DNA of 64,000 nucleotides from Pohlia nutans (taxonomy: Eukaryota > Streptophyta > Bryopsida > Bryales > Mniaceae): positions 13,270,501 to 13,334,500 of the forward strand of contig CM040086.1 in the NCBI GenBank assembly GCA_022496805.1. The letters are read 5' to 3'. Position numbers and translations under genes: made by a program. Below are positions 55,515 through 64,000 of the stretch, in pieces (the first letter of the stretch is position 1; every line of letters begins with the position of its first letter). The notes beneath the pieces were generated by a model, which worked only from the letters and a program-made list of their open reading frames with translations, did no database searches and was not told where the DNA came from.

Positions 55515-57999
55515 CTACTCCACGCCTGCTATTCCAATCGCGTCAACAAGGGTGTCGAGATTTCCCTCTTCTTCGGGCTCATCGAGCCACTCACACGGCA
55601 CATCATCTTCATCTCCGGCTGTGCCCTCGACCTTCTTCGGTGCAACTTCTTGTGCAACCTGGTGTACAGTGTCGCTCTCGTCTTTCACGTCAGTGGTGCC
55701 AACGTCCTTCACCTCCTTTGTGGCTGCTGGCATCAAAGATGCGAGAGTCACCAACCCGCGTGCGATTGGAGGCTTCGACGTCCCCCCGGGGCCTTCGATG
55801 CGGTTCTTCTTCATCATCCAACCTTCATCCTCGGAAGGTCGAAGGATTTCCTCAGCGGGTCTCTTGCTGCCACTAGAAGTTCGGTAGAGACGTGGTGAAA
55901 CCCGCTCGGGGGACTTCAGAATCTCTTGAGTCAACTGCAGTTCCGCCTGAGCCGTCTCATTGAGTGGAAATCCCCACTGTCCAAGCCACCCTCCGGTCAC
56001 AGCGCGCTCGCATCGCCTACACTTCTCGTCAAGCGAGAAAACAAGCTGTAACATGCAATGTGGGTGTGCTAAGCAACCGCACGTTAAAGGTACGCAAGCT
56101 GTGTCAACAAAGTATCGGTCGCAAAAGGGGCATGGGCCTGACACTTGGATGGGCAGGGCTCGGAACTCTGTGGGCAAGCGTGGCAAAACATTCTTCGGTT
56201 GTATGAAAGCTGTTGCCAGCTCGAGGGACAATATCACTTCATGGAGAACTCCCACCTCATCTTTGCACTTCTCTATATCTTTCTCCACATCCCTCATTGA
56301 AGCCTCCATTGTGTCAATGCGGCCTTGGCAATCTTGGGCAGCTTTGCTTGCAAGCTGGACTTGTTCACCACCAAGACGGGCCAAGTCTGCAAAGTGCCTC
56401 TTCTCTGCATCGTTGCCAGCGGCCCCCGCTTTCTTGCTGGCAGCACGGTGGGCAACAACGTCGTCATGACACTTGTTCTCTTCATCTTCCTTCTCCGCTA
56501 AAAAGGCCAGCTGGTTTCGCAAGTCGCCCTCAATGCGTGCACGTTTGGCCTCCATCTCCTTGAGTTCCGCTTCAGCTTCAGCTTTCTTCCTCCTCGCTTG
56601 ATCTAAATTTGCCTTGGGATCCGGAGTGACACCGCCCTCCTGTCTGCTGCCATCAAGCGGAGTCGTAGGGCTGCTACCATCTGGGGGAGACCTCGGAGAT
56701 CTCGCGTCGTCGTTGACCATACGTACCTTCGGGGTTCTCCCGTGACAAATTTTTCCTAAACCATACCCCTCATCAATGCCCTCTTTGCTGGTGCTGCCGG
56801 TAACATTGGCGGTGTTGTCAACTACTGGGGAGGCTACGATCGCACCAGCTTGCTCGTCCTCAATGTGCTCTGCAAGGCCCGGGGAGGTCACTCCATTGTC
56901 AAGTTGAAAACCACGTGCGAACAAAATAAATCTAAGTTTTCTAAGTTGCATCACCAAAATGGGTCAAAATTTTATCAATTTTTTTTCATGAGTAGATATA
57001 CTCAGTATCTATTACATAGTAAAAAGAAGATAACCAAATTTGATGATCTTTCTTTTTTTTAAAAACATACCGTTTCTAACTAGAATGACGTAGAAATGAA
57101 CTAAAACAATTACTAAAAAAAATGAAGATGACTAAAAATTTCCAAAAAATATACAAAAGATGTTATCAATGGTTACGTATATGTAGAAAAAATATCATAA
57201 TTTTTAAAATTATTTATGGCATATAATATAGGGGTAGCAAACTTTGTTCGCACGTGGTGTTCAACTTGACAATGGAGTGACCTCCCCGGGCTGCAAGGAT
57301 CTCAATGATGGCCTGAATCTGCTCCCTCAAAGCTGGGGGTGAGAGTTTCAAGGGATTCCGTGAAGCCTGCTTCTCACGCGCCTTCTGCAGCGACTTTGCT
57401 TTCTGGGCCCAGTTCACCTCTTCGCCCCTCTCAAAGCTCAAATAGCATGCACGAAGAAATGACGTACCAAATGTTCCGTTGTCTGGATCACCTCCATACA
57501 CCTTGTTGTGCATCCGTGTATAAGCCTCGATGGCTTGTTCGTCACTGCAATCCACAATGTAATGCCGCCCAGATGCCCGCTCTGGCCACCGGTGCAGAAA
57601 CTTGTTCTTATTTAAAACATTGTCATTGCTGAGCAGCCTAAATGTGGTTCCCGCCATGCACAGGCCAAGGGTCCGGTGGAAGAATTCAGCATCATAATTT
57701 GCCTTCTTCCTACCAGCAAGAAAGGGTGCCATATACCTCAGCTTAGACGCCACAGAATCCGGCAAGGCCGTCAGGTCAAACGGCTGGTCCCACTGCGTAA
57801 TTCCCTCATCCGAGTCTTTGCTGGCAGCAACCACTTCCACGATGTCGTCTTCGTGCTCCCTTGGCTTCACCTCTGGCTTCACAGGCGACTTCGCCTCCAG
57901 CTTCACATCTGGCATCACAGCGGTGGGGCATTTCTTTCTCGTCGCCATTCCTGCGTTTCCGGGCCAAGTCTTCAGCATGCACAAAAATTCAGCTGCCAT
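55515..57999 (-). pseudogene. RING-type coiled-coil protein gene, split by a MITE
   Basis: Two minus-strand frames (57999-57292 and 56876-55515) are one exon: across the MITE 56877-57291 and one TGCAAG copy the frame reads GAG ATC CTT GCA GAG CAC ATT, giving EILAEHIEDE. The joined protein is about 690 residues: an N-terminal part with WDQPFDLTALPD and HYIVDCSDEQAIEAYTRMHN, a Lys/Glu-rich coiled coil (about 56600-56200), then a RING-like zinc site (CPFC, CGCLAHPHC, CRRC; about 56135-56016), and an acidic tail. RING proteins usually act as E3 ubiquitin ligases. The N-terminal half is unknown. Confidence 0.7.
56877..57291. mobile_element. 415-bp MITE inside the RING gene
   Basis: Terminal inverted repeats of about 50 bp start GCCCGGGGAGGTCACTCC on the left and end with its complement on the right. 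Only one mismatch is visible in the first 45 bp. TSD TGCAAG lies at 56871-56876 and 57292-57297. The interior is AT-rich and lacks the TGCTGGCA-type motif of the host element, showing later arrival. Confidence 0.92.
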
Positions 58000-58690
58000 G
58001 GCTGAAGAAATGTGCCAAAAAAGTCATGGCCTCAATGCATGGGGTTTCAAAACAACATCCACCCTAAACCCAAAGCAAATTCTCGGAAAAAAACATACAG
58101 CGGCCAATGCGTCGCAATCTTACCTACACGTTTGAGTCGTTGCCGTGGTCTCCTTGGCCGCTGCCGCGCCCGCTTGCACGCTGTTGCCTCCGCGTCTATG
58201 TCAGCACGCCTCCACAAGTATTTGGGCTCGCTGAAGACTACAGCGTTGCTCGCGCTCCGCTTGCCCGCGAAGTCGCTCGTCCTTCGCACGCGCTCGCGAG
58301 AGCCTGCCGTTGCAGCAGCTGGCTTGTCATTGAGACCAGCTCGTTGGCGTCGCGCTCCGTCTGCTGGCAGCAACTAACCGAGAGTGAAGGGAGAGTGGGA
58401 CCAGGGGGCCTCGGAGAACACAAAAATTGGACAGAGAGCGCTAGTGTCCAATGGAGAGAAGTCCACAGTGAGGTATGAGAAATGAAAGTGAAAATTCAAA
58501 AATGGGGGGACCATACATATAGCATGGGGAGTTAAAGGCTTTTGGGAGTGGACAATGGGGTGGTGGCTCCTTCAATGAAGCCCTTCATAATGAACGAAGG
58601 GAGGTAAAGCCCTTCACCCTAAACATCACATCCAATTTTTACACAATGATTTAAGGGTGGAGGCAACATGATATTGGCTACGTGTCATTA
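58000..58690. other. upstream region of the RING gene
   Basis: GC-rich to 58480, then AT-rich. A Leu/Ala-rich plus-strand frame (58107-58478) and its antisense counterpart show no domain. Probably promoter DNA of the RING gene; element motifs lie near 58180 and 58358. Confidence 0.4.
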
Positions 58691-58702
58691 ATATTCAATT
58701 GA

Positions 58703-59073
58703 GTGTTCAACACGCAATTCGCTATTTACGCACTTGGCCATATAATCATGCACTTGGTCCCCGGAAGCATTAAAAATATTGTTGTAAAAATTTCTCTAAA
58801 AAACAACCATTTTTGTTGTTCTACAATTACTTTCATTGTAAACAAACAATTATTTAATTTAATTTTTATTCTTATCTTTATCTTTTATCTTTATCTTTTA
58901 TTTTATTTTTTATTTTATCTTTTCTTTATCTTGTTTCATTTATCTTATTTCTTTCTTGTCTTCAATTTATTTTCCTTCTTGTCTTCTTCTTTTTTTTCTA
59001 TTTTTTTTCATTCCTCTTGTGGCAGCCGCAAATCCTTCGCTCGCACCAAAGACAAAAAAAGTAAAAAAAAAAA

Positions 59074-59109
<36 letters not shown>

Positions 59110-59211
59110 GAGTTCGTCTTCTTTTTTGTTTGGGGCTCATGAACCCTGAAAATAGAAATTTAAAAAAATAAAAATTTAGGGTTCAGCCGCCGGCGGCTGA
59201 ACCCTAAACGG

Positions 59212-59246
<35 letters not shown>

Positions 59247-60087
59247 CTTTTTTTAGTCTGCTGTGCGCTAGAGGGTGCGCGGCCGCGCACCCTTTGCCTC
59301 ATTTTCTCCTCTCCTCCTCTCCTCTCTCCCTCTCTCCCTCTCTCCCTCTTCTTCTCTCTCCCCTCTCCCCTCTCCCCTCTCCTCATATATATAGGGGAGA
59401 GAGAAGGAGGGAGAGAGAAGAAGAGAGAGAGAGGGAGAGAGGGAGAGAGGAGAGGAGGAGAGGAGAAAATGAGGCAAAGGGTGCGCGGCCGCGCACCCTC
59501 TAGCGCACAGCAGACTAAAAATAGATTTTTATTATTTTTATTTATTTATTTATTTTTATTTTTATTTTTTTTGTGCCGTTTAGGGTTCAGCCGCCGGCGG
59601 CTGAACCCTAAATTTTTATTTTTTTAAATTTCTATTTTCAGGGTTCATGAGCCCCAAACAAAAAAGAAGACGAACTCCAAAAAAAAAAAAAAAAAAAAAA
59701 ATTTTTTTTTTTTTACTTTTTTTGTCTTTGGTGCGAGCGAAGGATTTGCGGCTGCCACAAGAGGAATGAAAAAGAATAGAAGAAAAAGAAGAAGACAAGA
59801 AGGAAGACAAGAAGGAAAATAAATTGAAGACAAGAAAGAAATAAGATAAATGAAACAAGATAAAGAAAAGATAAAAGAAAAAAGAAAAGAAAAGATAAAG
59901 ATAAAAGATAAAGATAAGAATAAAAATTAAATCAAATAATTGTTTGTTTACAATGAAAGTAATTGTAGAACGACAAAAATGGTTGTTTTTTAGAGAAATT
60001 TTTACACAAAAAATTTTAAGCAAGATTTGCTCATGAAATGAACGCACTTGACCAAGTGCATAAATAGCGAATTGCGTGTTGTTCATG
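58703..60087. mobile_element. giant fold-back, arms about 690 bp
   Basis: Centre near 59392 (CTCATATATATAGGGGAG). Arms share AACACGCAATTCGCTATTTA at the outer ends, GTAAAAATTTCTCTAAAAAA, TTTCATTGTAAACAAACAAT, CTTGTGGCAGCCGCAAATCC, GGGGCTCATGAACCCTGAAA, and two inner palindromes (AGCCGCCGGCGGCT and GGTGCGCGGCCGCGCACC). Poly-T/poly-A and CT/GA-rich runs face each other. No transposase. If transcribed it would form a long double-stranded RNA. Confidence 0.9.
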
Positions 60088-60922
60088 GATTTGCAAATTA
60101 AGGTGCATATTTGTTGAGGATTATTGGATTTCCAAATCAAGGTGAATTTTGACCCTTTGCTCTTTACCATGTCATAAATTGAAATTGGGGGTAATAGAAA
60201 TCCTCGTCAACATGATGAGTAAGATTTTTTGTGGCATCCCTCATCATGGCCTGCAATTTTTTGATTGGACTGCCGAAATTATTGCAGCAGTTAAAATCCA
60301 TAGATCAAATATCAATAATAATGTAAAAATCTGGAAGTTACCAGTTGGGTAATTTATAACTATTAGAGGGTATTACTTTAGGATTTACTTTAGGATTTGC
60401 AGTGTTAACTAGGGTTTGCATCTAAGTCCAACGAGTTTGCTGGCATCATCATTTACATTGTAGGATTCACACTCAATCCAATGATTTGCATTTTTGACTA
60501 GGATTTGCACTTTTGACTAGGATTTGCATCTGAGTCCAACAAGTTTGCTGGCACAATCAGTTTTCAATAGGATTTGCACAAAATCAAGGATGTTGCCACA
60601 TTTTTTACTAGGATTTCCATTTGTGTCTAGGAAGTGCATTTTTTTCTAGGAATAGGCCTTTGGAGAGGATGATGCCAACGAAGAAGAACATGTAATCCGT
60701 GTATGGTAGATAATTTCCGGTGCTTGTAAAAAATGGGGTGCTCCCAAAATGGGTTAGGGAGCTGTCCCGGTCAAACTGTATGGACTTGTTAAGACCCTAT
60801 TAGAAGTACCACTGTAAAAAAACCTCTCATCCTACACTTCTACAATCTTGATGATTTTGGGAACCGCGACCTCAGCAGCAAGTACATGTCTCTCATGGCG
60901 TTTGTTGATCTGCATCAAGGCA
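60088..60922. other. spacer within the 12.3-kb element
   Basis: No gene. Repeated phrases TAGGATTTGCA and TTTGCTGGCA recur (near 60391, 60432, 60461, 60498, 60522, 60545, 60571). Confidence 0.5.
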
Positions 60923-62152
60923 TCAAATTTGGAACGTTAGTTTTGTTTGCTTCCAACAAGCAGCAGAAGATTGGGTCCCAAAATCCGAGAGAATGGTGCG
61001 AACAACAGGTACCTTTTTTTCGCGATTACCGGTTGCCTCCAGCACAACCATGTTGTATTCTTCGGGAACGCCATCGCCGAGCGTCATTGCAATTTCGTGG
61101 CGTAAGTGGAATACTGGCCATGCCTTGCCCACTTGAAATGTTGGCATCGCGCTTCCTCTGAACAGACAACACACTTCCACCATCTCCACGTCCGGTAGGT
61201 GGTCAATCGCATCCCACCTATTGTTGGCAGCACCCCTAAACCTTGTATACTGGAACCTGGTGTACAGTGTCTACCTACCCACATGATAGCAGAAGCCGAT
61301 GCTGGACCTATTCACAACACACTTGATAACATCTTGGCCAATGTGAAACTTCTCGCTCCACCCCGGATTCATCAAACTGCTTAGGAGAGCCTCAGATGGA
61401 CTCTGGAGAACGAAGAGTGTAGGTGTCCGTCGAATGTTGTCACATGATACAGCAAACAAGTCAACCATAACATGAATAGGCATAAACCATTGCTGGTGGG
61501 CGAAACTACTTCCGGTCGACGCTTTCATCGCACTTTGAAAATCTGCGGTAAGCCTGGTTCTGAAGGCCTCGGATGTGTGCATGTCTGGCAAAGGCCATTC
61601 GACATCGTTGAAACTAGGGAGCAGGAGGGCTTCTACCTTCCCGTACAACTCGGGGCTCACTGGAGGGAAATACACACCCTTGAGGAAGAATGTACCTGTG
61701 TCCAACAAGCCCACCTGACTTCGACCATTCCGGGTTGCCTCCCCAATCTCTGTATGGAGCACAAGAATGGGACCAATGATAGATGCGGGGTGCACCCAAT
61801 CCTCAGAATGCGACGCGTACAGGTAGTTGGCCATGCATGGCCCATTCGCTGCCAACGCTGGATCCAAACGTAGATGGCGAGGCTGGTACGCATGTCGCAC
61901 AAGCACTTTATCCAGGTTGATTTCTCCACGCACACCAGGTGTCCACGAGAAATCTATGATCTGCGCTTTGAAGGCGCCTCGAAAATTATCTCGACCATGC
62001 CGCCTTGCCTTTCTACCCCAAGGCCCCTCCGACGTTGGTTGCAGCATAACCCATGAATCACAGCCCAACCTCATAGGGATCCAGTTGCCCTCTCCGTCTT
62101 GATTGTTATGCAGCACAACGCTCTGCACTTGGGAATTTGGCCGTCTAGCCAT
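60923..62152 (-). CDS. third gene of the 12.3-kb element, possible BAH-like protein
   Basis: First exon 62152 to about 61282, starting MARRPNSQVQSVVLHNN: IIDFSWTPGVRGEINLDKVL, VHPASIIGPILVLH, then GVYFPPVSPELYGKVEALLL, ending HVG at a possible donor (GTGG|GTAGGT). A second segment (about 61210-60923) holds RTWRWWKCVVCSEEARCQHF with Cys residues that could bind zinc. The DKVLVRHAY ... VHPASIIGP pattern loosely resembles a BAH domain (chromatin reader); I hold this weakly. It runs on the same strand as the RING gene. Confidence 0.45.
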
Positions 62153-63063
62153 GCCAGCGCAATGACAGAATAGTGGAAGACACCCAAAAACTACAGGTTC
62201 TGCCTTTGATGGCAGCAGGCGCCAGGTAATGTGATGTCAACACATCCAAGAAACCCACAGTAGTACACCCTAAACCCTCGATGGCTGCAAACACCAGAGT
62301 ATGTACCGCAAATTCTAATATTCTCTAAACCCGCATACGACCCTAAACCCTTTCAACCCTAAACACGAATCACATTATATCACGCCCGAATTTTGGAAGA
62401 AACCCTAAAATACAAGTTCTGCAGCCCGCTGGCAGCGAACGGCAGATTATGTTGCCAGTGATCGGAGAGGGCCACATTTCCACCCTAAATCCTGGAACAT
62501 ACCAGATTCATGCAATTCCGCTGCCCAAACCCCACCGTAACTCCCAATCACAGGGGCACCTCGCAGCTCTGACTAATTGAAGCGACCCTGAACCAATGCT
62601 TCCACAAGTCGACCCTAAACGCCAATGCCAGCGGCATCACCCACGCCAACGCCATCGCCATCGCCCGCGCTGTGCCCATCGTCCCAAAAACTTGTGCTGC
62701 CGAGCACCACAAACGCCTCCAATGTAGCGGCTGCTCGAGGTAGCCGTTGGCAGGATGTCGCCCCCTCCAGAACTTGGTTTCAAGGTGCAGCATCGATGAC
62801 GTTTGCGGAAAAATTAGGTGGCCGGACTCATGACAGATTTCAGAAATTGAAGCGTGAAGGCGTACTAACAACACTCAGGATTTGTGCGCTGCAGCGGCGC
62901 TTCCTGTCAGCCCCGCACGTCTCCCCGCCCGAACACACGCGTTCTATTGACGCGATTGGCTCGACCCCCTGGAACTCGGCTTGCTGGCACCACGGTAGCA
63001 CCATTGGTGCCCTCTTCAAAAGTGCACGGGCTGGCCGAAAATTTGCTCTCACATGACAGTCTC
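62153..63063. other. right subterminal region of the 12.3-kb element
   Basis: A plus-strand frame (62625-63056) lacks domains and reads as Pro/Ser-rich. Element motifs near 62212, 62428, 62448, 62627, 62740 and 62978 mirror the density at the left end. Several CCCTAAAC phrases (TTTAGGG-like) are scattered at about 62270-62480. Confidence 0.5.
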
Positions 63064-63096
63064 CAGGGCCCCTTTGCGACCACAATTTTCCCCTAA
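63064..63096 (-). repeat. right terminal inverted repeat of the 12.3-kb element
   Basis: CAGGGCCCCTTTGCGACC ... TTTTCCCCTAA, inverted match to 50830-50862. Confidence 0.9.

Positions 63097-64000
<904 letters not shown>

Larger units (their letters stand above)
50830..63096. mobile_element. 12.3-kb TIR DNA transposon with several genes
   Basis: 33-bp terminal inverted repeats at 50830-50862 and 63064-63096 begin TTAGGGGAAAA and match 30/33. Inside are a plus-strand transposase-like gene at the left, a minus-strand RING/coiled-coil gene, a 1.4-kb fold-back, and a minus-strand gene at the right. Motifs of the TGCTGGCA / TTGCCAAC type occur more than 30 times, including near both ends. If the ends are read as GGGG...CCCC the flanks give a TA duplication; no longer duplication is visible. 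GC content is higher than the surroundings. Superfamily uncertain. Confidence 0.8.

Noticed and set aside
59204..59503. Arg/Glu-rich and Ser/Leu/Pro-rich open frames on both strands
   Set aside because: Translation of CT/GA-rich low-complexity DNA in the fold-back; mirror-image frames occur in both arms.
50830..63096. 12.3-kb element as a member of the TTAA small-transposon family
   Set aside because: Ends run GGGGAAAA...TTTTCCCC, opposite in polarity to CCCCTAAA...TTTAGGGG, and it is not flanked by TTAA.

Overview
The window is nuclear DNA of a green plant (streptophyte), most likely a seed-free, bryophyte-grade lineage. The evidence is plant-type TTTAGGG interstitial telomere tracts, GT-AG introns, plant-type LTR retrotransposons, and a decayed plastid-DNA insertion (NUPT) whose ycf2, rps4, rpl33 and ndhJ read most like bryophyte versions. 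The species cannot be fixed from this sequence. Nothing here looks bacterial, and almost all of the window is mobile or transferred DNA.

Layout. 1-12214: the 3' part of a Ty3/gypsy element (reverse transcriptase, RNase H, integrase, an unusual long ORF fused behind integrase, 3' LTR), interrupted at 1600-7013 by a Ty1/copia element with identical 260-bp LTRs and an ACTGG target duplication. 12215-20600: non-coding DNA with MITE-like and fold-back elements, a B3-domain remnant and a telomere-like tract. 20609-36350: a multi-exon gene region (a GGQH-motif protein, an acidic/repeat region, two FCP1/NIF-like HAD phosphatase segments). Exon 3 is split by a second, inverted copia copy (23901-29296). 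The introns and spacers carry about 25 copies of an 18-20 bp near-palindrome of the type CATSGGGSGATCSCCCGAT.

36400-49955: a mosaic NUPT with rpl20, rps18, rpl33, psaJ, trnP, trnW, petG, psbE-psbF-psbL-psbJ, then ycf2, then the ndhK 3' end, ndhJ, trnF, trnL, trnT and rps4. It is decayed by stops, frameshifts and three later insertions of TTAA-flanked small transposons. 50830-63096: a 12.3-kb element bounded by 33-bp terminal inverted repeats (30/33 matching). It encodes a spliced transposase-like protein, a RING/coiled-coil protein (itself split by a 415-bp MITE) and a third protein, contains a giant fold-back, and is filled with TGCTGGCA/TGCCAAC-type motifs. 63097-64000: AT-rich DNA with a long (AT)n tract.

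The common thread is nested insertion, and several boundaries are exact enough to restore reading frames when the insert is ignored: copia in gypsy, copia in the GGQH gene, TTAA elements in rpl20 and ycf2, and the MITE in the RING gene. Three of the large units (gypsy, the 20-36 kb unit and the 12.3-kb TIR element) each appear enriched in their own short motif. This recalls the element-specific recognition motifs of VANDAL transposons and is the most interesting pattern in the window.
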